64,000 nt of DNA from Streptomyces sp. NBC_00523 (GTDB lineage: Bacteria > Actinomycetota > Actinomycetes > Streptomycetales > Streptomycetaceae): assembly GCF_036346615.1 (NCBI RefSeq), contig NZ_CP107836.1:806001-870000 (forward strand), written 5' to 3'. Both the position numbers and the translations under genes were made by a program. Shown here one piece after another: positions 37,420 to 44,974 of the stretch (its first letter is position 1; every line of letters begins with the position of its first letter). Below the pieces are notes generated by a model. That model saw only the letters and a program-made list of their open reading frames with translations. It did not search any database and had not been told where the DNA came from.

Positions 37420-38345
37420 CGGGGCGGCTGGCCGACGCGGTCGCGGCGCACCGGGCAGGCCCGCGGCCGCTGGACGAGCTCCCGGCCATGCCGGGGACCG
37501 AGGTCACGGAGCGCTGGATTCCGGGGGTTGCGGGTGCGCCCCGGGTACGGGTGCGGGTCTACCGGCCGGCCGGGGCGGGGGCCGCGCTGCCCGCGGTGCT
37601 GTGGATCCACGGCGGGGGCTTCGTGCTCGGCAGCGTGGACGCGGTCCACCACGCGGCCGCGCGGGCGGCGGCGTTCGCCTCCGCGGTGGTCGTGGCGGTG
37701 TCCTACCGGCTGGCCCCGGAGGACCCGTTCCCGGCGGGGCTGGACGACTGCTGGGCCGCGCTGGAGTGGACCGCCGGACACGCGGCGGAGATCGGGGCGG
37801 ACCCGGCCCGGATCGCCGTCGCGGGCGCCAGCTCCGGCGGCTGTCTCGCCGCCGGTCTCACCCTGCTGGCCCGGGACCGGGGCGGCCCGGCCCTCGTCCT
37901 CCAGCACCTGAGCACCCCGGTGCTGGACGACCGGCTGGACACGGACTCGATGGCCGCGTTCCCGGACACCCCGGTCTGGAACCGCCGCCTGGCCCGGGAG
38001 AGCTGGGAGCTGTATCTGGGGCCGGGCGGTGGCGGGCCCCACGTACCGGCGTACGCGGCGCCGGCGCGCGCGGCGGACCTGGGCGGGCTGCCCCCGGCGT
38101 ACCTCTCGACCGCGGGGCTCGATCCGCTGCGCGACGAGGGCCTGCTGTACGCGCTCCGCCTCGCCCGGGCCGGGGTGCCGGTGGAGGTGCACCACTTCCC
38201 GGGCGCGTACCACGCGTTCGGCGGCTGGGCGGAGACGCCGGGCTCACCGGACACCGATGCGCCCCGCCGGGTGGCGGCGGAGCACCTGACCGCGCTGCGG
38301 CGGGGGCTGCACGCGGGCGGGCCCGGCGGCCCGGGGGCGGGCTGA
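37410..38345 (+). CDS. Alpha/beta hydrolase, hormone-sensitive-lipase-type esterase
   Basis: The 311-residue esterase has the oxyanion-hole motif HGGG (residues 67-70), the nucleophile Ser141 in GASSGG, an Asp in GLDPLRDEG and the catalytic His in YHAFGG. It lacks a signal peptide, so it acts in the cytosol, probably on small esters or amides. It overlaps the ATPase gene by 10 bp and has GGGAGC upstream of ATG 37410. This suggests it processes what the importer brings in, together with the LLM oxidoreductase. Substrate unknown. Confidence 0.92.
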   Translation: MPVTGRLADAVAAHRAGPRPLDELPAMPGTEVTERWIPGVAGAPRVRVRVYRPAGAGAALPAVLWIHGGGFVLGSVDAVHHAAARAAAFASAVVVAVSYRLAPEDPFPAGLDDCWAALEWTAGHAAEIGADPARIAVAGASSGGCLAAGLTLLARDRGGPALVLQHLSTPVLDDRLDTDSMAAFPDTPVWNRRLARESWELYLGPGGGGPHVPAYAAPARAADLGGLPPAYLSTAGLDPLRDEGLLYALRLARAGVPVEVHHFPGAYHAFGGWAETPGSPDTDAPRRVAAEHLTALRRGLHAGGPGGPGAG

Positions 38346-38354
38346 GGCGGCCGG

Positions 38355-40862
38355 TCAGGCGTCGTCCCCGGTCCACCGGGCCGCGAGGAGCAGGGCGATG
38401 TCGTCGGGCCGGTCGGCGGCCTGGCGGGCCCGGCGGATGACGTGGTCGGCGGTGTCGGCGAGCGGGGCGGCGCCCAGGCCCTGGAGGGTGGCGCGCAACC
38501 GCTCGACCCCGACGTCGATGTCGATGCCCGCCTGCTCGACCAGGCCGTCCGTGTACAGGGCGAGCGTGGCGCCCGGGTCGAGGTGCAGTTCGGTGACGGG
38601 GTAGCCGGCCTCGGCGTCGATGCCCAGGACGATGCCGCCCGGGAGGTCCATGACCTCGGCGGTGCCGTCGGGGCGGCGCAGGACGGGCTGGGGATGCCCG
38701 GCGCGCACGGCGTGCGTCCGGCCGGTGGCCGGGTCCGTCACGATGTAGCAGCAGCTCGCGAACTGGCCGGTGTCCAGGTCGATGAGCAGCCGGTTGGTGC
38801 CGCTCATGACCTCCTGGGGGTCGTGGCCGCTGAGCGCGAAGGCCCGTACGGCGCTGCGGACCTGGCCCATGGTCGCGGCGGCGGACACGCCGTGCCCCTG
38901 CACGTCCCCGATGACGAGGGCGAGGCGGCCGTGGGTCTCGATCACGTCGTACCAGTCGCCGCCGACGTCCATGCCCTGGGTGCCGGCGAGGTAGCGGCCC
39001 TGGGTGTCGATGCCGCGGACGGCGGGCAGCCGGTGCGGCAGCAGGGCGTCCTGGAGGCCGCGGGCGAGGGCGGCCTCGGTGTCGTAGCGCTGGGCCCGCT
39101 GGAGGGCCTGGGCGATGAGGCCGGCCAGGGCGGTCAGGACCGTGCGCTCCTCCGGGCTGAAGCCGCGCGGCTGGTCGAAGCCGAGGATGCAGGAGCCGAC
39201 GAGCCGCCCGGAGGCGATGAGCGGGAGGAAGGCGCGGGCGCCGACGTCGGCGTCCATGGGGATGCCCGGGTAGGCGGCGGCCAGGCGCTGCATCGACTCG
39301 AAGAAGATGGGGCGCCCGGTGGTGAGCGTTTCCACGCCGGGGATGCGGGCGTCCAGGCCGACCGCGTCGAACCGGTCGAGGAAGCCCTGCGGGAAGCCGG
39401 TCTCCCACTCCAGGTAGAGGTGGCCCTCCTTGAGCAGGTAGATCGCCAGTTGCCGGCCGCCGAATGCGGGGAGCAGCTCCTCGGTGACCACGCGGGAGAC
39501 CTGCCGGGCGGTGACGGCCTCGGTGAGCGCGATGGCGAGGGCGACCGGCCGGTACAGGGCGGCGGACCGGTCGGCCGGTGAGCCGAGCCCCAGCCCGGGC
39601 GAGACGACGGAGTCCGGGGTGTAGGCGGGCGTGTCGGTGGGCGTGAGGACCGCGGTCAGGCCGTCGTGCCCGGGGTACAGGGAGACCGAGAGCCAGGGGG
39701 GCGGATCGCGGCGGGCGAGGAAGTGGACCGGGGCGTCGGAGATCATCGCGGCCCGGTAGTGGTCCTCGTACGCCGGGTTCGCGAACCACGGCAGCGCCTC
39801 CCAGAACACCCGGCCGACCAGGGCGGCCCGGGGCCGGCCGAGCATGTCCTCGGCGAGCGGGTTGACGTAGGTGATCCGGCCGAAGCGGTCGAGCGAGAAG
39901 ATGCCGCGCGGCAGCCGGTCCGCGGCCTCGGCGACGACCGGGCCGATGCCCAGGTCCACCAGGAAGCCGGTCAGGTGTCCGCCGGGCCCCGCGTCGTCCT
40001 GCCGGCGCCCGGACACCTCCAGCAGGTGGGAACGCCCGTCCGGGCCGCGCAGCCGCATCCGGCGTACGACGGGGCCGCGGGAGCCCGCCGCCTGCCGGGC
40101 CAGCGCCCAGAGGCCGTAGACGTCCTCCGGGGCGAGCCGGGCGGCCAGGGAGTCGATGGTGCCGTGGAAGTGGTTGGATCCGTCGCTGCCGAGGATCGCG
40201 GCGAGCTCGTCGTCCGCGTCGACGGCGCCGGTGGCGAGGTTCCAGTCGAAGCGGCCGATGCGCACGGGCGGCGAGGTCCTGGCGGGCAGCTGTACGGGAA
40301 GGGGCTCGCCCTCCCACTCGGGCCGGATGCCGGCGTCCGCGAGGCCGGCCAGTTCGGCGCCCAGGCCGTCGGCGACGCGCTGCAGGCGGGCCCGGTCGGC
40401 GGCGGGCACCGGCTCGTCGCCCGTCGCACCGCGCAGGACGACGAGGACGCCGACCGGTTCGCGGCGGCGCAGCACCGGCACGTACAGGGAGCCGAAGGGG
40501 AACGGCAGCCCGGCCATCAGCTGCGGGAAGCGCCGCATGGCGTCCTCGGCGTCGGAGAGGTACACCGGGCTGCCGGTGCGGAACGCCTCGGCGACCGGGA
40601 ACGGCCGGTTCACGTGCATCCGCCACCAGGGGAGGAACAGGGGGCCGGGGAGCCCGGCGAGGACGGCCAGCCGGAGCAGGCCGGGGGTGCGGGAGGGGAG
40701 GTAGACCCCGCCGGCCCGGCCGCCGACCGCCTCGATCGCGTTCACGACGGACTGGGCGAGCACCAGGGACAGGTCGTCCGGCGCCCGGCTGTCCTCCGGT
40801 CCTCGGGGCGGGCCGTCGCTCGGACCGAACGGCAGCCGCCCGGCCGCGCCGTGCCAGGTCAC
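38355..40862 (-). CDS. Cytosolic SpoIIE-type phosphatase with GAF and PAS sensor domains
   Basis: The 835-residue protein has no membrane segment. In order: an N-terminal GAF domain (about 30-180), PAS-like regions (about 190-400; RFGRITYVNPLAEDMLGRPR), a second GAF (about 430-600) and a C-terminal PP2C/SpoIIE domain with GMDVGGDWYDVI, IGDVQGHGVSAAATMG, LALYTDGLVEQAG and DRPDDIALLL carrying the metal-binding Asp residues. Such proteins dephosphorylate anti-sigma-factor antagonists in stress or development pathways. The start is GTG 40862. No sigma-factor or anti-sigma gene is adjacent. Confidence 0.88.
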   Translation of the reverse strand: MTWHGAAGRLPFGPSDGPPRGPEDSRAPDDLSLVLAQSVVNAIEAVGGRAGGVYLPSRTPGLLRLAVLAGLPGPLFLPWWRMHVNRPFPVAEAFRTGSPVYLSDAEDAMRRFPQLMAGLPFPFGSLYVPVLRRREPVGVLVVLRGATGDEPVPAADRARLQRVADGLGAELAGLADAGIRPEWEGEPLPVQLPARTSPPVRIGRFDWNLATGAVDADDELAAILGSDGSNHFHGTIDSLAARLAPEDVYGLWALARQAAGSRGPVVRRMRLRGPDGRSHLLEVSGRRQDDAGPGGHLTGFLVDLGIGPVVAEAADRLPRGIFSLDRFGRITYVNPLAEDMLGRPRAALVGRVFWEALPWFANPAYEDHYRAAMISDAPVHFLARRDPPPWLSVSLYPGHDGLTAVLTPTDTPAYTPDSVVSPGLGLGSPADRSAALYRPVALAIALTEAVTARQVSRVVTEELLPAFGGRQLAIYLLKEGHLYLEWETGFPQGFLDRFDAVGLDARIPGVETLTTGRPIFFESMQRLAAAYPGIPMDADVGARAFLPLIASGRLVGSCILGFDQPRGFSPEERTVLTALAGLIAQALQRAQRYDTEAALARGLQDALLPHRLPAVRGIDTQGRYLAGTQGMDVGGDWYDVIETHGRLALVIGDVQGHGVSAAATMGQVRSAVRAFALSGHDPQEVMSGTNRLLIDLDTGQFASCCYIVTDPATGRTHAVRAGHPQPVLRRPDGTAEVMDLPGGIVLGIDAEAGYPVTELHLDPGATLALYTDGLVEQAGIDIDVGVERLRATLQGLGAAPLADTADHVIRRARQAADRPDDIALLLAARWTGDDA

Positions 40863-40945
40863 ACAGCCAGGATGCTCCCGGGCGGCCGGTGCGGCACGTC
40901 GGAGGCGCCCGGCCCGGGCGGACGGCCGGGGGCGCGACGCGCGGA

Positions 40946-40979
40946 AGCGGTGGACACCACGGCTGTGGCGTCCACCGCT
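40946..40979 (-). terminator. Hairpin terminator after the small MT0933-like gene
   Basis: AGCGGTGGAC (40946-40955) pairs with GTCCACCGCT (40970-40979), with a nested CCAC/GTGG stem and a GGCT loop. Confidence 0.7.
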
Positions 40980-41001
40980 CCCTCACGGTCCGTGCAAGCG
41001 C

Positions 41002-41190
41002 CTACCGGCCCTCACCGGGCGGGCGGCGGTCACCGAGCTGGTCGTTCATCTTCTGCTGAGCCGAGTCGACCTGGCCCTCGTACTTGCCGCCGGTCTTCTT
41101 GTCGACGAAGTCGCCGCCCTTCTCGACTCCCTGGCGGGCCTGGTCCGGATGCCCCTTGATCATGTCCTTGATCTTGTCGAGCATGCCCAT
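41002..41190 (-). CDS. Small MT0933/Rv0909-type antitoxin-family protein
   Basis: This 62-residue hydrophilic, helical protein reads MGMLDKIKDMIKGHPDQA, then GGDFVDKKTGGKYEGQVD and QQKMNDQLG. The pattern matches a small actinobacterial family annotated as Rv0909/MT0933-like antitoxins, which also resembles CsbD-type stress proteins. ATG 41190 follows a perfect AGGAGG with 6-base spacing. No toxin-like gene is adjacent, so a toxin-antitoxin role is doubtful; a general stress role is equally possible. Confidence 0.8.
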   Translation of the reverse strand: MGMLDKIKDMIKGHPDQARQGVEKGGDFVDKKTGGKYEGQVDSAQQKMNDQLGDRRPPGEGR

Positions 41191-41306
41191 GACTGACCTC
41201 CTAGAGACGCTGACCGTTCCAGCATCCACGCCCCGCCGTGCCCTCGCATTCCGGGACGGCCGGGTCAGGGCGGGGTCAGGGCGGGGTCAGGGCGGGTCCG
41301 GGCGGC

Positions 41307-42839
41307 CTACTCGTCGATCGCCCCGCCGAAGTGGGCCTTCGTCCGGGGGGCGCCGAGCGATCCGCCGTCGAAGGTCCACGATCCGGTGGCCGTCACACCG
41401 CCCTGGCCGGCGGGCAGCACCCAGACGACCCCGTTGGACACGTCCTCGCCGGGGGCGGCGGCCAGGAGGCCGTACCGTCCGTCGCCGTCGGGGTCGATCA
41501 GGCGCACCTGGCCGCCCCACTGGTCGTTGCTCTCGGGCACCCCGGGGACGTCCGCGGAGTCCTGGTCCCAGGAACGGGCCCCGGCCGCCGTCAGACCGCC
41601 GGCCGCTCCGCGCAGCAACCATACGGCTCCGGTGTCGCCCCGGGAGAGGTCCGAGCCCGGCGCGCCGACGTCCTCCAGCGGGGCGCCGATGGCCACGTCC
41701 GCGTAACCGTCGCCGTCGGTGTCGGCCACCGACAGATCGCTGCCCCAGCGGTCGCCCTCTTCGGAGACCCCGGGGACGCCCGGGGAGTCCTGCGTCCACC
41801 AGACGGGCTCGGTGCCGGGCCCGGCGGCGCCGACGACCGGGCCGTCACCGGCGCTGCCGTAGTAGACGCCGACCACGCCGCCGTCCGGGGAGCCCCCGCT
41901 GGTGGCGTCTGGGCGGCGCGGCGTCCCCGTGACGAGGTCGTCGTAGCCGTCGTTGTTGATGTCACCGGAGGCGACGGCGGGGCCGCCGCGCAGGGAGCGC
42001 TCGAAGCGGAGCCCCTGGACCTGGCCGGAGAAGTAGGCGGACCAGCCCTCTCCGTGGTTCGGGCCGGCGGCCGTCCCGGAGACGACGAGGTCGGCGAGGC
42101 CGTTGCCGTCGTAGTCGCCCGTGGTCAGCGACTTCGGGTCGATCTCGTGTCCGGGTTCGGCCGGGATCACGTTCTCGCGCTGGGCGGGGGCGAGGGGCGC
42201 GGCGTCGGCGTCCTTCTTCAGCAGGGCGGGTTCGTAGCGGAAGAGCATGAGGTCGAACAGGTCGGTCACGGCCAGCTCGTCGCCGGGGACGTCGGGGCTG
42301 AAGTGGGCGGCCGCGAGGGCGCTGCCGAATCGCGCCCAGGCGGTGGGCTCGCCGGCCTGGAGCCAGTCGCTGTCCGTGCCGGTGAGGCCCTGCGGGGACC
42401 CCCAGAGCACGACGGCGCCGCCCGCGTCCGCCAAGGGCTCGATGTCCTCGCCCGGGACGCCGATGATCGCGTCGTCGTAGCCGTCGCCGTTCAGGTCGCC
42501 GGTGGCCACGGACTGGCCGAAGGCGTCGCCCGCCTCGGCGGCGCCGCGCACCCCGGCGGTGTTCTGGCTGAAGACGGCGGACGGGCTGGTGCCGAGGCCG
42601 CTGCGGGAGCCGTACTGGACGGTGACGAAGCCGGCGCCGGGCTTGCTGTCGATCGTGGCGCCCGAGGCGCCGATGAGCACGTCCTCGTAGCCGTCGCCGT
42701 TGAAGTCGGTGTTGCGGTCCTTCGCCTGGACGGCGCCGGGCGCGGACGGACCGGCGTAGGCGGAGGGCGCGGCGATGGCCGCGCCCGTCAGCAGGAGGAT
42801 CGAGGCCGCGAGAACGGCGGCCGAACGGTACGTACGCAC
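41307..42839 (-). CDS. Secreted FG-GAP (integrin-alpha-like) beta-propeller protein
   Basis: The 510-residue protein has a signal peptide (VRTYRSAAVLAASILLLTG, then AAIAAPSAYAG) followed by repeated FG-GAP blades with calcium-type loops: DFNGDGYEDVLIGA, DLNGDGYDDAIIGV, DYDGNGLADLVVSG, DINNDGYDDLVTGT and DTDGDGYADVAIGA. It is a secreted propeller probably binding calcium; no catalytic domain is visible. GTG 42839 follows AAGGAG. It is separated by a strong terminator from the upstream LysM/SLT gene on the same strand, so it has its own promoter. Role unknown. Confidence 0.9.
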   Translation of the reverse strand: MRTYRSAAVLAASILLLTGAAIAAPSAYAGPSAPGAVQAKDRNTDFNGDGYEDVLIGASGATIDSKPGAGFVTVQYGSRSGLGTSPSAVFSQNTAGVRGAAEAGDAFGQSVATGDLNGDGYDDAIIGVPGEDIEPLADAGGAVVLWGSPQGLTGTDSDWLQAGEPTAWARFGSALAAAHFSPDVPGDELAVTDLFDLMLFRYEPALLKKDADAAPLAPAQRENVIPAEPGHEIDPKSLTTGDYDGNGLADLVVSGTAAGPNHGEGWSAYFSGQVQGLRFERSLRGGPAVASGDINNDGYDDLVTGTPRRPDATSGGSPDGGVVGVYYGSAGDGPVVGAAGPGTEPVWWTQDSPGVPGVSEEGDRWGSDLSVADTDGDGYADVAIGAPLEDVGAPGSDLSRGDTGAVWLLRGAAGGLTAAGARSWDQDSADVPGVPESNDQWGGQVRLIDPDGDGRYGLLAAAPGEDVSNGVVWVLPAGQGGVTATGSWTFDGGSLGAPRTKAHFGGAIDE

Positions 42840-42985
42840 AGGTGGCTCCTTGGATCAAGGATGGCCGGGCGACTCCGGGGGGTGCCGGGAAGAGCCCGCT
42901 GTCTTCCCGGACGCCGTGTTCGACACCGCTTGTGCCACAAGGGTTGTACGGCTTTTCCGCGACAAGAGCGTGACGGCATGCGAAA

Positions 42986-43021
42986 GGGGCGGGAAGAAGC
43001 GCTTCCGCTTCTTCCCGCCCC
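42986..43021 (-). terminator. Perfect 16-bp stem, 4-base loop terminator
   Basis: GGGGCGGGAAGAAGCG (42986-43001) pairs with its exact reverse complement (43006-43021) around CTTC. It lies 39 bp past the stop of the LysM/SLT gene. Confidence 0.85.
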
Positions 43022-43059
43022 TGTTCACGGCCCTGCCCCGAGCGCGGGGCCGGTTTCGG

Positions 43060-43926
43060 TCAGTACGCGCCGAAGACGTTGTCCATCGAGCCGTACGTGG
43101 CGGCGGCGTAGTTGCACGCGGCCGTGATGTTGGCGACCGGGTCGTAGATGTCCGTCGACGTACCGGGCACGTGGTAGGCGTCGAAGGTGGGCTGGATCAC
43201 CTGGAGCAGGCCCTTGGAGGGGGTGCCGTTGACGGCGTTGATGTCCCAGTTGTTGATCGCCATCGGGTTGCCCGAGGACTCCCGCATGATGTTGCGGTAG
43301 ATGCCGTCGTAGCTGCCGGGGATGCCCTGCTGCCCCATGATGGCGAGGGATTCCTTGATCCAGCCGTCGAGGTCGTCGGTGTACGCGACGGCCGCCTGGG
43401 TCTCGGCGGGCTTCTCGGCGGCGACCGGGACGGCGGTGCGCTCGGAACGGTCGGCGCGGTCGGCGCTCTCGGTCCGGGGGGCCGTGTCGCCGTTCTTCTC
43501 GGCGCTCTCCGCCTTGAATGCGCTCTTCTCGGCGGCCTTCGGGGCAGCGGCCTCGGACTTGGCGCCGATGGTGAGCTTCAGGCCCGGGTGAATGAGGTCG
43601 GGGTTGCCGCCGACCGCACCGCGGTTGTCCTTGTAGAGCCGCTCCCAGCCACCGCTGAGGGAATGGCCCTGGGCGATCTTGTAAAGCGAATCGCCGGACA
43701 CCACGGAATAGGTGGTGGGCGCGGCCTTGCGCGCGGCAATTTCCTTGCCGGCGACGGAAGTCGGGGCCGCGGCCTTTTCGGCGACGACGGTCTTGGCGGG
43801 GGCGGCGGAAGCCGATCCGGCCGTGATCAGGGGGAGTGCGAGAACGGCTCCGCCCGCGCTGACGGCGATGAAACCGCGGGTCAGGGACGCGGACTTGGCA
43901 CGACGGTGCTTACCCGGGATGGGCAT
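43060..43926 (-). CDS. Secreted LysM plus SLT-type transglycosylase-like cell-wall enzyme
   Basis: The 288-residue protein has a signal peptide (residues 1-42), an Ala/Glu-rich segment, a LysM domain (TYSVVSGDSLYKIAQGHSLS, LYKDNRGAVGGNPDLIHPG), a charged linker, and a C-terminal lytic-transglycosylase-like domain (GIYRNIMRESSGNPMAINNW, SKGLLQVIQPTFDAYHVPG) with the catalytic Glu in MRESSGN. It should bind peptidoglycan and cleave glycan strands during growth, germination or wall turnover. A ydaO-type c-di-AMP riboswitch precedes it, as is known for several Streptomyces wall hydrolases including rpfA. Confidence 0.92.
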   Translation of the reverse strand: MPIPGKHRRAKSASLTRGFIAVSAGGAVLALPLITAGSASAAPAKTVVAEKAAAPTSVAGKEIAARKAAPTTYSVVSGDSLYKIAQGHSLSGGWERLYKDNRGAVGGNPDLIHPGLKLTIGAKSEAAAPKAAEKSAFKAESAEKNGDTAPRTESADRADRSERTAVPVAAEKPAETQAAVAYTDDLDGWIKESLAIMGQQGIPGSYDGIYRNIMRESSGNPMAINNWDINAVNGTPSKGLLQVIQPTFDAYHVPGTSTDIYDPVANITAACNYAAATYGSMDNVFGAY

Positions 43927-43933
43927 GGGGTAT

Positions 43934-44108
43934 TTCCTCTCCGTCGCCTACGAGGTGAGCTGTCGGGTTCGGACTGGAGATGTCCGGTCGCGCATGGCGA
44001 CTTCACCCCTAGCCGCTCCGGATTCCGGACCGGCGGCAAACCTGGGTCCCCCGCTCCTGCCGTACGTGAGTGGTCGGGTTCCCGGACGGCGGCAGGATTC
44101 GGCGTTCC
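43934..44108 (-). ncRNA. ydaO-yuaA (c-di-AMP) riboswitch
   Basis: On the minus strand the leader holds the conserved blocks of this class in order: GCCGAATCC, CGGGAACCC, AGGGGTGAA, TCCGAACCCGACAGCTCACC, TCGTAGGCG and GGAGAGGAAA just before the start codon. Binding of c-di-AMP normally turns the downstream gene off. The boundaries are approximate. Confidence 0.9.
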
Positions 44109-44473
44109 ATCCGGATTGATGACGGGACCGTAAGCGAGAAACGACGGCCGGAACAAGCCCGGAATTGCTGATCACAATTGTTTTGCAAGATCAATCAAAG
44201 GAAATGCTCATGATCGCCCGCGCCGGGGGAAGTCAAATTTCTTGGCACGACTGGGAACCGGGAGATCGGATTGCGCGTCAGAAACGGCCGACGTGACGCT
44301 GCCCACTGAAGCCGGAATGGGGGCGTTCGCCCGTTTTGGTCGCATCTGACCGCATCAAAACCACTCCGAACGCCCGCAATTGGCATTTTGCTCATACACG
44401 AGCAAAAGGGACACAGGGTGGCTCGCGACCGGGCGGAATCACCGGTTCCGGCCCTCCGTTCGCGTGATCACTC
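44109..44473. other. 365-bp intergenic region with A+T-richer structured segments
   Basis: No gene is supported. It should contain the promoter for the riboswitch transcript. Two structures stand out: GGGCGTTCG (44321-44329) facing CGAACGCCC (44367-44375) across a 37-base interior, and a perfect TTTTGCTC/GAGCAAAA hairpin at 44386-44407. The segment ends at the iron box of the dhb locus. Confidence 0.5.
44386..44407. repeat. Perfect 8-bp inverted repeat upstream of the iron box
   Basis: TTTTGCTC and GAGCAAAA are separated by ATACAC. It could be an operator or a weak hairpin; no family-specific match is claimed. Confidence 0.4.
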
Positions 44474-44492
44474 TATGGTTAGGCTTACCTAA
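44474..44492 (+). promoter_or_regulatory. Iron box (DmdR1/IdeR-type operator) of the dhb locus
   Basis: TATGGTTAGGCTTACCTAA matches the actinobacterial iron-box consensus TTAGGTTAGGCTAACCTAA at 16 of 19 positions. Such boxes repress siderophore genes when iron is sufficient. It ends directly at the truncated dhbA reading frame. Confidence 0.85.
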
Positions 44493-44921
44493 GTGTTGCC
44501 GCCCCTGTTCACCGTCCTAGGGCCTGTCGTCAAACTGCCGTCGCCCGCCAACGCCGCCGGCATCCCCCGTACGACCATGGCGGCGTACGCCGCGTCCAAG
44601 GCCGCCTCCGTCATGTTCACCAAGTGCCTCGGCCTGGAACCGGCCCCCCTGGGCGTCCGCTGCAACACCGTCTCGCCCGGCTCCACGCTCACCGACATGC
44701 AGCGCGGGATGTGGCCGGCCGGTGAGGCGCACGACGACGGGCCCGCCGCGCAGCGCGTCATCGCCGGGGACCTGGCGAGCTACCGCACGGGCATCCCGCT
44801 GGGCCGGATCGCCGAGCCGTCCGACATCGCCGAGGCGGTCGCCTTCCTCGTGTCCGACCGGGCCCGCCACATCACCCTGCACGACCTGTACGTCGACGGC
44901 GGCGCCACCCTGCGCGCCTGA
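44493..44921 (+). pseudogene. dhbA: 2,3-dihydro-2,3-dihydroxybenzoate dehydrogenase remnant (C-terminal half)
   Basis: From about codon 19 the frame matches the C-terminal half of EntA/Dhb[17 protein letters not shown] with the catalytic Tyr-x3-Lys, [47 protein letters not shown] and [15 protein letters not shown]. The N-terminal ~115 residues, including the NAD-binding glycine loop and the substrate strand up to the catalytic Ser, are missing, and the frame butts against the iron box with no ribosome site. It cannot make an active short-chain dehydrogenase. CTAG plus GGGCCTGTCGTCAAAC at 44517-44535 may mark the deletion or an insertion scar. Confidence 0.85.
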
Positions 44922-44974
44922 CCCGTCCGCCCGGCGCCCCCGCAAGCGGCTCCTCCCCCTGGAGACCTGAAACG

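Noticed and set aside
41261..41296. Three tandem copies of GGGTCAGGGCG
   Set aside because: It is a short tandem run next to the FG-GAP gene's 3' end, without matching copies elsewhere, so it is not a functional repeat by present evidence.
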